In this document: in pieces, positions 8,588 to 16,639 of the stretch
Layout of the letters: every line of letters begins with the position of its first letter
Position numbering within the stretch: the stretch's first letter is position 1
Assembly (NCBI GenBank): GCA_001412365.1
Contig: LKUE01000393.1
Span: forward strand, 1 to 23,644
DNA from: Desulfuromonas sp. SDB
GTDB lineage: Bacteria; SDB-A
Reading direction: 5' to 3'
DNA: 23,644 nucleotides
The notes under the pieces: model-generated
The model's database searches: none
What the model was told of the DNA's origin: nothing
What the model saw: the letters and a program-made list of their open reading frames with translations, nothing else
Translations under genes and position numbers: made by a program

Positions 8588-8616
8588 TTAACCTTATTAT
8601 TGCTGAGGTTAAATTT
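8588..8616 (+). terminator. Likely terminator after the exported-protein run
   Basis: TTAACCT (8588-8594) and AGGTTAA (8606-8612) form a 7-bp stem with an 11-nt loop, followed by ATTTTATC, ten bases after the stop at 8578. The stem is weak, but the position fits the end of the exported-protein operon. Confidence 0.45.
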
Positions 8617-8680
8617 TATCATTAATAATTATAGTTTAATTGAAATACAACCATAAAAATAAATAAAAGGCAGGTAAAAA

Positions 8681-9805
8681 TTGAAGATGAAAGAGGTAAA
8701 ATGTCCCAACTGCGGTGCTTCTATAAAAATTGAAAGTGAATACCAAAGTACTGTATTTTGCGATTACTGTGACAGTTCATTTTATCTGCCCGATCTTTAT
8801 AAGAAAAAACAAACCAATCCACAAGTTGAACAATCTTCATATACTATAGATCTATCCGGATACCAAAAGACCGCAGCTAAGGCTTCAAGCATAGTTATAT
8901 CAGTGATTGCAGTATTTGTAATGATTTTAGTAGGGGGGATAGTTGCCTTTATTTTAACCATGTCCAATACCGGTAGTGGAGGAATGTTCGGTGAATCACA
9001 ACCGTCTTTTATCAAAAAAGTGTTAACCTTTGGAGAAGAAGGCTCAGGGCAGGGTTATTTTACAGATGTACGGTCAGTAGGAGTGGGAAGGGATGGTGAT
9101 ATATTTATAGCAGGTTATAGTGACCGGAGGATCCAAAGATTTAACTCTCAAGGTGAATTTGAAAAGTTATGGCTGGTGGATGAAGATATCTATATCCAGG
9201 ACATGGAAGTGGATGAACAAAATCAGGTATATATTGTAGGGAATGGAAAAATTTATGTCTATGACGGTGAATCCGGTGAATTTTTGGGCTTTTTCCAATC
9301 GGGAGAGGAAAATTATTTCATTGATGACATCGCTTTTGACCCCCAAGGCAAAATATGGGCAATTGTTCGGGGAGAAAATCTTATAAGATTTGACCGACAG
9401 GGGAAACCGGAGTGGTTTAAGGAAGGTTTATTTGAAAATACAACCGGAGACAGCGAATTAGATGGACATCTAGCAATTGACGGCTATGGCAATATCTATG
9501 TCAACGGAACCTTTAACAGTGTGGTGCTTAAATATTCCTCCCAGGGTGAATATGTTAATAGATTTGGGGGAGATGGAGATGAGCCGGGACAATTTAGAGC
9601 GATGCAGAAGGTTGCTGTAGATAATCAGGGCAGAGTATATGTGAGTGATTTCCGGGGTATCCAAATATTTGATGAAAACGGCAGATACCTGGATATCATC
9701 AAGCATAAAGGGGTAGCTTTTGGAATGACTGTGGATGATAAAAATTATCTTTATTCGGTAAACGGCACTTCTTTAATAAAATATAAAATTGAGGGCAATC
9801 CCTAA
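8681..9805 (+). CDS. Zinc-ribbon, single-pass membrane, NHL-propeller protein
   Basis: The 374-residue protein has three parts. Residues 8-31 are a zinc ribbon (C-P-N-C near 8-11 and C-D-Y-C near 27-30). About 65-92 is one strong membrane helix (SIVISVIAVFVMILVGGIVAF). About 110-370 is a propeller with NHL-type blades, for example F-T-D-V-R-S-V-G-V-G-R-D-G-D-I-F-I-A and a repeated V-D-x-Q-G-R-V-Y-V pattern near F-G-G-D-G-D-E-P-G-Q-F. The positive side around the ribbon puts the N-terminus inside and the propeller outside. TTG 8681 sits six bases after AAGGCAGG; ATG 8687 is the alternative. The gene is preceded by a terminator-like hairpin, so it is likely its own unit. Ribbon-TM-sensor architectures suggest a membrane-bound receptor or scaffold, but no function is known. 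Confidence 0.75.
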   Translation: MKMKEVKCPNCGASIKIESEYQSTVFCDYCDSSFYLPDLYKKKQTNPQVEQSSYTIDLSGYQKTAAKASSIVISVIAVFVMILVGGIVAFILTMSNTGSGGMFGESQPSFIKKVLTFGEEGSGQGYFTDVRSVGVGRDGDIFIAGYSDRRIQRFNSQGEFEKLWLVDEDIYIQDMEVDEQNQVYIVGNGKIYVYDGESGEFLGFFQSGEENYFIDDIAFDPQGKIWAIVRGENLIRFDRQGKPEWFKEGLFENTTGDSELDGHLAIDGYGNIYVNGTFNSVVLKYSSQGEYVNRFGGDGDEPGQFRAMQKVAVDNQGRVYVSDFRGIQIFDENGRYLDIIKHKGVAFGMTVDDKNYLYSVNGTSLIKYKIEGNP

Positions 9806-9817
9806 AAAGATTTTTAG
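9802..9817 (+). terminator. Weak AT-rich hairpin at gene end
   Basis: CTAAAAA and TTTTTAG form a 7-bp stem with a 2-nt loop starting within the stop codon region of the NHL-propeller gene. It is A/T only apart from its outer pair, so termination strength is doubtful. Confidence 0.3.
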
Positions 9818-9844
9818 ATTGTAATTCAGTAGAATTCTTGTTTA

Positions 9845-9961
9845 TTTCTCACACAAAGCCAAAAAGCGCACAAAGAATATTTTTATCCTCAATATCGCCT
9901 TAAATATGATTTTTCATTTCCATTCGTCTTTGTGTGATTTTTTTATTTTTCTAACATCTAC
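9845..9961. repeat. Dispersed intergenic repeat, copy C
   Basis: This copy has perfect 10-bp inverted ends, TCACACAAAG at 9849-9858 and CTTTGTGTGA at 9928-9937. Inside it shares CCTTAAATATGATTTTT with copy A, and its CGCACAAAGAAT resembles the GCACAAAGAAT of copies A and B. It sits between two convergent genes, more than 6 kb from the other copies, with no open frame. Confidence 0.75.
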
Positions 9962-10021
9962 AGTTAATATCGAAATGTTATAAAATTTAAATTTGAGATA
10001 TTTAGAATGGCGGACAAAGAA

Positions 10022-10046
10022 GGGCTAGCTGTTTAACAGCTAGCCC
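10022..10046 (-). terminator. Terminator hairpin of the candidate selenoprotein gene
   Basis: GGGCTAGCTGTT and AACAGCTAGCCC form a near-continuous 10-12 bp stem seven bases past the stop codon of the minus-strand gene. The downstream strand reads CTTCTTTGTC, a modest pyrimidine tract. Confidence 0.65.
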
Positions 10047-10052
10047 CTGATG

Positions 10053-11942
10053 TTATTCCACTGCAATTATTTTGTTCAATATCTGATGATTGGTAGTTTT
10101 CAAAGAGATGAAGTAAGTGCCTGAGGGGATTAGTTGACCTGAATTATCCCTTCTATCCCAGTTTACTGTTTGTTCACCGGGATTAATTTCAAAAGTTTTT
10201 ATCAAACGACCGGTTACATCGAAAATTTCCAAATTTGCCGATGAATTTAAGGGAACTTGATAATTGATTAGCAAATTTTTGAAAAATGGATTGGGTTGAG
10301 AACGGAGGTATAAGTTTTCCGGTACAGTATTGGCGATCGGTTCTTCTACGGACAGGGCATTCAAACCGAAAAAGCCCATAATTGAATCCAATAATGACGC
10401 CCGGGTAGAACCTCCTCCATCAGTTAGTCTTCCCAATTCAAAAGATAATCCGACAGTTCGATGTGAGTCGGGATTATTGGCTACTCCGCAGTTATAGTTA
10501 TTGTCGGCATCTCTGAATATTAAAAAACCGCTTCCGGTGGGATCAATATGATCTATATAGGAATTTTCCCCACCGTAGTTAAAATACATATTATTGGTAA
10601 AAACCCCAGTTTGACCCTGCACCGGTCCGCAATCACCTGCTCCATCTGCACTGGCATTAATTCCGAAAAGAGCATTGAAATTAAATCCTGAATTGTAGCT
10701 AGGATCGTAATACCAGACATCTCCTCCCTCTAAGAACATATTCCCGCCGTTGTTTAAATAGGCTTCCAGTGCCTGGGCTTCCGGGGAGGATACTCCGATC
10801 ACGTAGTTGCTGGAGTAAATGCCCACACAGACAAAAATTGAACTGTACATGGACAATTGCTCGGTAAAAGGAAGAGTAGTTGAGTAATTTCCATTGTAGC
10901 CAAGAACTTGCAGTAAACTGTCAATTACCGGTCCTGAAGTGTGATTGGGATCGGGATCCCACACCAGGTAGTGGTAAGATCCAATGATTATATCAAAACT
11001 GAATGTATCAGTGTAGCAAGTATTGTCGGTCACAATGAGGTTGCAGGTTGCTGCATGCCCCTGGGGAGCAGATGAATCAGCTCTGATTTCAAAAGGATCT
11101 CCGGTGTTGGTAGAAGTGCTGTCAATGAGCAGAGCACCAAAAATTCCGGAATTATCAGTGATGGTTAAATAAGGATCAGAAGTTTCCAAAGTGCCCCACA
11201 CCGTGGTGAAGTCCACTCCTCCTATATTGGTTATGGTAGCAGTTAAATTGACTGTTTCTCCGGGATCTAAATGCCCATTATTATTCCCTCCGCTGTCGTC
11301 AATATCTTTATCCACCATGGCGATGTAAGGATCGGTTCCGGTATAATTTAATGAGATATTGTCGGCTAAGACCTTAGCCGAATTGGTTGCCCCTCAACAG
11401 TAATAACAGGTGTCCAATAAAATAATGGCTACCTGGGAAATATCTAATGGATTTACACCGGGTAAGTTTACCAATTCGCTGTCTAAATTGAAGGTGTAGT
11501 TATTCCAGTTCTGATCAACTGCCTCAATTAGATGAGAGGTATTGGAACTATACCAGGGGCAGTAGGTGGTTTTACGGTAAATTCTGGTCAGTCCCAGGGT
11601 AACCCCGTTACTGTTCAAGTATTTAAGAGTTACCGATGCCCCGGACCAGGCGCTGCTGGTAGCAGCCACTTCAAATTTGGCGTCAACATTAAATTCCAGA
11701 TCAGTAGTGACGATATTAATTATCTGATAAATAAGTGCATAGCCGGATCCATTACCCTTATAAACCTGAACTTCGTAATCCGGATCAGGATCATAAGTGG
11801 TTGCCCTGTTTATAATAACGCTGGAACCACTGGAACTTTGGGTCCAACCCTGTGAAAGATCCTGTTCAAAATCACCGTTAGTTATAAGATGGGCATCACC
11901 GCTGAAATTTAAAACAAGCAATAATGCCAAAAATTGAATCAT
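10053..11942 (-). CDS. Secreted jelly-roll/Rossmann-like protein with in-frame UGA, candidate selenoprotein
   Basis: One frame runs from ATG 11942 (AGGAGGG four bases upstream) to 10053, broken only by UGA at 11396-11394, codon 183. Read through, it gives 629 residues: signal peptide (MIQFLALLLVLNF), a carbohydrate-binding-like jelly roll (about 20-200, NGDFEQDLSQGW to VLADNISL), a CARDB/Ig-like domain (about 205-315, D-P-G-E-T-V-N-L), an alpha/beta ThuA/GATase-like domain (about 318-525, YLVWDPDPNH, LNNGGNMFLEGGDVWYYD), and a Por/T9SS sorting domain. The UGA falls inside the jelly roll, just before its last strand, in D-T-C-Y-Y-C-UGA-G-A-T-N. The part after it (a separate frame could only begin at ATG 11318) has no ribosome site or signal peptide, so this is one gene. 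A SECIS-like hairpin follows the UGA. The alternatives are a nonsense mutation or a sequencing error; without Sec insertion the product ends at 11394. Confidence 0.7.
11362..11381 (-). promoter_or_regulatory. Candidate bacterial SECIS element
   Basis: On the minus strand the sequence TCGGCTAAG-GT-CTTAGCCGA is a perfect 9-bp inverted repeat; drawn with a four-base apical loop it is an 8-bp stem capped by GGUC. It starts 12 nt after the in-frame UGA (11396-11394). Bacterial SECIS hairpins lie within about 40 nt downstream of the UGA and carry a G at the start of the apical loop. The E. coli fdhF loop, AGGUCU in memory, is matched here exactly (A-GGUC-U), and its stem starts about 11 nt after the UGA. 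The bulged U of the E. coli helix is missing. The match is seen in sequence; function is inferred. Confidence 0.6.
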
Positions 11943-11972
11943 GCACCCTCCTTTTTTAAGTTGAGTTAACAA

Positions 11973-12177
11973 AAATTGGTTGAATTAAATATTATACTAA
12001 ATCCATTGCAATTGCAAAGGTCAAAATTAGTTATCTAGTTTATAACAAATTATACATACTTGTAATTTGTAAAAAACTGAATACCTTTTATATTGATATT
12101 AAATTAACTTTTAGAAAATCTATAACTATGATAAACTTGACAGCTAAATACTATTTTCAGAAAAAGGAGTTAATAAA
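11973..12177. promoter_or_regulatory. Divergent promoter region with TTGCAATTGCAA palindrome
   Basis: This AT-rich stretch separates the divergent starts of the candidate selenoprotein and the papain-like protease. A perfect 12-bp palindrome, TTGCAATTGCAA, lies at 12006-12017 and could be an operator. For the rightward gene, TTAACT at 12104-12109 and TATGAT at 12127-12132, 17 bp apart, make a fair sigma-70-like promoter. These are pattern matches only, and FCB promoters often differ from this consensus. Confidence 0.35.
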
Positions 12178-14643
12178 ATGAAACAGTTTGCATTATGGTT
12201 AACTTTGCTCATTGTTTCCAGCTCTATTATCTTTGCTGATCCTCCTGCCACTTATGATCTTAGAGATGTAGGGGGAGTAAACTACGTGACTTCAGTTAAA
12301 AGTCAGCAGGGAGGAACATGCTGGACTCATGGGGCGATGGCGGCAATGGAGGGGAATCTGTTGATGACCGGAGCCTGGACTAATGCCGGCGAAGTGGGAG
12401 AACCTAATTTAGCCGAATACCACCTGGATTGGTGGAATGGTTTTAACAAATGGAATAATGATGACTTGACTCCTCCAACCGGCAGCGGATTGGATGTTCA
12501 TCAAGGTGGTGATTACATGGTAACCACTGCTTACTTGAGCAGGGGAGAAGGAGCAGTAAGAGATATTGATGGACAATCCTTTGGAAGCGCTCCTCCCCGC
12601 AGATTAGACAGTTATCATTATTATTATCCCCGGGTAGTTCAGTGGTTTGCTACAGATTCGTTGCTGACTGGAATAAATATTATTAAACAAGCCATTATTG
12701 ACTATGGAGTTATGGGAACCTGTATGTGCTACGATAATGCCTATATCTCCAATTATATCCATTATCAACCTCCCACCAGCAGCGACCTTCCCAATCATGC
12801 TATCGCCATTGTGGGATGGGATGATAGTAAGGTGACCCAGGCGCCTCTGCCCGGAGCATGGCTGTGTAAAAACAGTTGGGGAGATGGTTGGGGCTTAGAT
12901 GGATATTTCTGGATATCTTATTATGATAAATGGGCAACCAGGGAACCTCAGATGGGAGCGGTATCTTTTCAGCAGGTAGAATACATGATATACGACACCA
13001 TCTACTACCATGACTATCATGGCTGGAGAGATACTAAAACTGATATCAGTGAAGCGTTTAATGCTTTTTGTGCCCAGGAATATCACACCATTAAATCAGT
13101 TAGCTTTTTCACTGCTGATGACAGCGTGGATTACCTGGTGAAAGTTTACCGCAACTTTAACAATGGTCAATTAACTGATTTAATAGCCGAGGATAGCGGA
13201 TTTTGCCAATATCGCGGATTTTACACTGTGGATTTGACTACTTCCCCCAGTTTTGATCCTGGAGACAGCTTTTATGTTTATTTGAATTTATCTCAAGGGG
13301 GTCATCCTTATGACCGCACCTCCGATGTTCCCGTTCTGCTGGGTGCAAGTTACCGTACTATTGTTGAGTCTTCAGCGGACAGCGGTCAAAGTTACTACTG
13401 GGAAGGTGGAGCTTGGAAGGATTTCTTTGACTGGTCTGGCAATCCTTACCCGGGTACGGGAAACTTCTGCATTAAAGCGTTAGCGGTGAATACCGGTTTA
13501 AACATCAATCCTCAAGAAGATTTCAGGGCAATAGGAGATTCGGGAGGACCATTTACCCCTGATCAGATGATCTATGCAATGACGGTTAACAGTGAACAGG
13601 CAATTAATTATCAGATTAGCATTAATCCCTCGGTCAATTGGTTGGATGTTGCCGGTGCAACCACCGGAACTATTAATCCTGATGATACCGTGGAGATTGA
13701 GTTAAGTTTGAACAGCAATGCTAACAGCCTTAATGACGGAGTTTACGTTGCCAATATTGAATTTGAAAATACTACTAATCAATTGGGAACAACCACTAAA
13801 CAGGTAATTGTGATTGTGGGGTCTCCTTCTGTAATGTATCAATGGACTTTTGACAATGATCCAGGATGGACTGCTCAGTCAGATTGGGCGTTTGGGGTGC
13901 CCACCGGGCAGGGTGGCTCTCACGGCAACCCCGATCCCACCTCCGGACATACCGGAAGCAATGTTTACGGCTATAACTTGAACGGTGACTATCCCAATAA
14001 TTTAGATGAAAGATACCTTACCACCGAAATCATAGATTGTTCAGGGCTTTACAACACCCAGTTAAGTTTCTGGAGATGGCTGGGAGTGGAGGCATCCAGT
14101 TACGATCACGCTTCCATTAGGATAAGCAATGACGGACAGAATTGGCACACCATCTGGTCAAATCCGGATAGTGAAACCGCAGATAACAGCTGGAATCAAT
14201 ATACCTATGATATCTCTGCTTATGCTGATGACCAGTCTTCAGTTCAGATTAGATGGGTAATGGGAACTACTGACGGAGGATGGACTTACTGCGGATGGAA
14301 TATTGACGATGTGGAAATTTTAGGAGTGGAGGAAGTCGGAGTCAATGAAGCTCCTCCCCAGCAACAATATGGTCAATTTTCATTGAATTTTGCCAGTGTA
14401 TCAAGTTCTAACACTCAGATAAGCTATGTACTGCCTTCGGCAGGGATGGTTAAACTTTCTGTTTTTGATGCCAGCGGGAGATTGGTTAATAATATAATCA
14501 ATGAACATCAACCTGCAGGTCAATATCAAATTAATTGGAACAGCACTGCAGGCAATGGAGCACAGGTCTCATCAGGAGTTTACTTCATCCGATTACAAGT
14601 GGACTCTGATAAACTGACTAAAAAACTTCTGATTACCAGATAA
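12178..14643 (+). CDS. Secreted papain-like (C1A) cysteine protease with lectin-like domain and sorting domain
   Basis: Start ATG 12178 follows AAGGAG with an eight-base spacer; the signal peptide is about residues 1-20. The C1 peptidase spans about 22-265: Y-D-L-R-D, then S-Q-Q-G-G-T-C-W (catalytic C48, oxyanion Gln Q43 or Q44, one residue closer than in papain), P-N-H-A-I-A-I-V-G-W (H207) and K-N-S-W-G-D-G-W-G (N232). All catalytic residues are present, and there is no inhibitory propeptide. Residues about 270-430 form a beta domain, about 440-545 a BACON/Ig-like domain (I-N-P-D-D-T-V-E-I-E), and about 550-720 a MAM/jelly-roll binding domain (W-T-F-D-N-D-P-G-W to W-N-I-D-D-V-E-I-L-G). The last 85 residues are a Por/T9SS sorting domain (LSVFDASGRLVNNI, VSSGVYFIRL). 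It is a single gene with a strong hairpin after the stop. The likely role is extracellular protein degradation. Confidence 0.88.
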   Translation: MKQFALWLTLLIVSSSIIFADPPATYDLRDVGGVNYVTSVKSQQGGTCWTHGAMAAMEGNLLMTGAWTNAGEVGEPNLAEYHLDWWNGFNKWNNDDLTPPTGSGLDVHQGGDYMVTTAYLSRGEGAVRDIDGQSFGSAPPRRLDSYHYYYPRVVQWFATDSLLTGINIIKQAIIDYGVMGTCMCYDNAYISNYIHYQPPTSSDLPNHAIAIVGWDDSKVTQAPLPGAWLCKNSWGDGWGLDGYFWISYYDKWATREPQMGAVSFQQVEYMIYDTIYYHDYHGWRDTKTDISEAFNAFCAQEYHTIKSVSFFTADDSVDYLVKVYRNFNNGQLTDLIAEDSGFCQYRGFYTVDLTTSPSFDPGDSFYVYLNLSQGGHPYDRTSDVPVLLGASYRTIVESSADSGQSYYWEGGAWKDFFDWSGNPYPGTGNFCIKALAVNTGLNINPQEDFRAIGDSGGPFTPDQMIYAMTVNSEQAINYQISINPSVNWLDVAGATTGTINPDDTVEIELSLNSNANSLNDGVYVANIEFENTTNQLGTTTKQVIVIVGSPSVMYQWTFDNDPGWTAQSDWAFGVPTGQGGSHGNPDPTSGHTGSNVYGYNLNGDYPNNLDERYLTTEIIDCSGLYNTQLSFWRWLGVEASSYDHASIRISNDGQNWHTIWSNPDSETADNSWNQYTYDISAYADDQSSVQIRWVMGTTDGGWTYCGWNIDDVEILGVEEVGVNEAPPQQQYGQFSLNFASVSSSNTQISYVLPSAGMVKLSVFDASGRLVNNIINEHQPAGQYQINWNSTAGNGAQVSSGVYFIRLQVDSDKLTKKLLITR

Positions 14644-14651
14644 CTTAATTC

Positions 14652-14677
14652 AGGGCAGCTGAAAAAACAGCTGCCCT
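14652..14677 (+). terminator. Terminator-like hairpin after the papain-like protease gene
   Basis: AGGGCAGCTG and CAGCTGCCCT form a perfect 10-bp stem with an A6 loop, nine bases past the stop. The following sequence is CCCCAAAAATTTATT, so the U-tract is displaced. It separates the exported protease from the signalling genes. Confidence 0.6.
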
Positions 14678-14717
14678 CCCCAAAAATTTATTCATTTCAA
14701 AACCGACCTAAACTAGT

Positions 14718-14723
14718 TATAAT
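14718..14723 (+). promoter_or_regulatory. TATAAT box placing a leaderless start at 14731
   Basis: A perfect TATAAT ends seven bases before ATG 14731, and there is no Shine-Dalgarno sequence upstream of that ATG. A transcript started from this box would begin at or next to the ATG, giving a leaderless or nearly leaderless mRNA. The -35 position reads TTTCAA, a poor match. Confidence 0.35.
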
Positions 14724-14730
14724 CTTCTCA

Positions 14731-16635
14731 ATGGAAGACCGAGAAGAACTTGAACAGAAATTATCCTCAATTAAGAATCCCCGGGAAAAACTTGATTTAC
14801 TGATAAAATTAGCCAATAAATATTTCCAGTATGACAATGCTAAAACTTTGAAATATGCTCAAGAAGCTATTGAACTGGCGGATAAACTAAACAATATCCC
14901 CCAGATGGCTTCTGCTTATGGGGCATTAGGAATGGTAAAAGCTTATCAGGGGGAGTTAAAGCAATCTCTGGAAATTTTTTATAAAGCATTGAAATTACTG
15001 GATGGTATTGATGATAAATATACAAAGAGTGATTTGTTTAACAAAATTGGTCTTAATCTTTTTTATTTAAGAGATTTTAAATCATCTATAGATTATCTTA
15101 AAAAATCGAAGAAAATTGCCACAGAAATCCAAAACATAGGGATTCTTACTAATGCATTGAGTAATCTAGGTTTAGTATATCAAGAAATCGGTCAATATCA
15201 GGATTCATTGAAATATAATATTGAGACTTTAAAATTAGAGAGAAAAAACAATTTTAATTACAATAGGATTGCATCATCCTTAGGAAATATTGGAACTCTG
15301 TACTCAATGCTTAAAAATCCTGATAAAGCGTTGGATTATTACCGGGAAAGTTTAAAAATGTATGTCGCTATAAAATTTACTAAAGGAATTGCAGGACAAT
15401 TATCCAATATTGCAGATATCTACGAAAATATCGGAGAAGATCATAAAGCCTTAAACTGTTATATATTTGCCTTAAAATATGCTGAAAAGATTGGATACCA
15501 GGAATACATAGGAATTATTAATAACAATCTGGGTATTTATTACAAAAAACAAAATCAAATTAATAAAGCTCTGTTTCACCTTCATAAATCATTGAAAATT
15601 AATGAGAGTATGTCTGATCTATATTCAATTGGTAACAAGTTGAATATTATTGCGGACATTGAAATTTGTCAGTTAAATTTCAAGAAGGCAAAAAAACTTC
15701 TGGATAAAGCATGGAAAATTGCAAATGAAATAGAACATTTGAAATTAAAATCTGAAATTGCTCAAACCTATTCAACTTATTATCAGCATAAACAGAATTA
15801 TAAGAAAGCTATTGAATATGAGAAGATTGCCGATCAGATAAGTGATGACCTGTTCAATGTAAATGTTTCCGAAAAAATTACTGAATTGCAAACCAGATAT
15901 GAAGTTGAACAAAAACAAAGGGAGTCGGAATTATTGAAGATGGAAGCTGAGATTCATAAATTACGCAATATTGAATTGACTGAAGCTAAAAAGACTCTGG
16001 AAGAGGAAAAAGAAAAATCGGAAAAATTACTGTTGAATATCATTCCTGCTAAAGTACTGGCTAATTTAAAAGCAGGAGAAGAAGTCAAACCTATGATGTT
16101 TCCGAAAATTACTGTTTATGTATCTGATATCGTGGGATTTACCAAAATTGCATTTGATATTGAACCGGAATTGTTGATTCAGGAATTAAATGTAATCTTT
16201 ACTGAATTTGATAATATTTTTCAAAACTACGGTTGTGAAAGGATAATGACTATTGGTGATGCTTATCTGGCAGTAGCTGGACTTTTTGAAGATGAAATTG
16301 AAGATCAGGCGGAAAGAATATGCCAAGGAGCAATGAACTGCTTGGATTTTTTAAACACCAGGAATAAATCTTCTAAATACCCCTGGTTGATGAGAACAGG
16401 AATTCATACTGGGTGGGCTTACGGAGGCATCATTGGTCAACATAAATATCTTTATGATGTCTTCGGGGAAGCAGTGGATATAGCACAGTATATTCAAACC
16501 CGAATTAAACCAATGCATTTTGGATTATCTTCACAAACCTACAATTTACTGTCATCTAAAAGTTCACTGAAAATAATTGATAAACATCATACTGAACACT
16601 ATCCCCAGTTGGAAATAATTGAAGCGGAGATGTAA
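14731..16635 (+). CDS. TPR-linked class III nucleotidyl cyclase, metal-site (C1-like) subunit
   Basis: The 634-residue cytoplasmic protein has about eight to nine tetratricopeptide repeats (about 20-375, with A-L-x-Y-Y-x-x-S-L-K-x-x-x blocks), a coiled-coil/transducer segment (about 380-450: LQTRYEVEQKQRESELLKME, then SEKLLLNIIPAKVLANL) and a class III cyclase domain (about 458-634). The two metal-binding Asp are present: D466 in V-S-D-I-V-G-F-T and D510 in T-I-G-D-A-Y. The purine-selecting Lys/Glu position is M506, D576 (Y-D-V-F-G) is kept, and the transition-state Asn and Arg are D583 and Y587. A homodimer therefore lacks a complete site, but one with the next gene's product would have it. 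Start ATG 14731 has no ribosome site. It abuts the next cyclase gene. Confidence 0.85.
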   Translation: MEDREELEQKLSSIKNPREKLDLLIKLANKYFQYDNAKTLKYAQEAIELADKLNNIPQMASAYGALGMVKAYQGELKQSLEIFYKALKLLDGIDDKYTKSDLFNKIGLNLFYLRDFKSSIDYLKKSKKIATEIQNIGILTNALSNLGLVYQEIGQYQDSLKYNIETLKLERKNNFNYNRIASSLGNIGTLYSMLKNPDKALDYYRESLKMYVAIKFTKGIAGQLSNIADIYENIGEDHKALNCYIFALKYAEKIGYQEYIGIINNNLGIYYKKQNQINKALFHLHKSLKINESMSDLYSIGNKLNIIADIEICQLNFKKAKKLLDKAWKIANEIEHLKLKSEIAQTYSTYYQHKQNYKKAIEYEKIADQISDDLFNVNVSEKITELQTRYEVEQKQRESELLKMEAEIHKLRNIELTEAKKTLEEEKEKSEKLLLNIIPAKVLANLKAGEEVKPMMFPKITVYVSDIVGFTKIAFDIEPELLIQELNVIFTEFDNIFQNYGCERIMTIGDAYLAVAGLFEDEIEDQAERICQGAMNCLDFLNTRNKSSKYPWLMRTGIHTGWAYGGIIGQHKYLYDVFGEAVDIAQYIQTRIKPMHFGLSSQTYNLLSSKSSLKIIDKHHTEHYPQLEIIEAEM

Positions 16636-16639
16636 TTTG
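16626..16639 (+). promoter_or_regulatory. GGAG site and TTG start coupling the two cyclase genes
   Basis: GGAG at 16626-16629 sits inside the end of the first cyclase gene, seven bases before TTG 16637, which lies one base after the upstream TAA (16633-16635). This decides the start of the second cyclase and implies translational coupling, consistent with making the two subunits in fixed ratio. Confidence 0.65.

Noticed and set aside
11318-11320. ATG 11318 as the start of an independent gene
   Set aside because: It has no Shine-Dalgarno and no signal peptide although the protein ends with a sorting domain, and the preceding 25 codons continue the jelly-roll and linker sequence in frame.
11394-11396. 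UGA as a reassigned Trp or Gly codon throughout the genome
   Set aside because: TGG encodes Trp everywhere in the window, and TGA ends other genes cleanly at 20474-20476, 21559-21561 and 22381-22383, so the code is standard for UGA.
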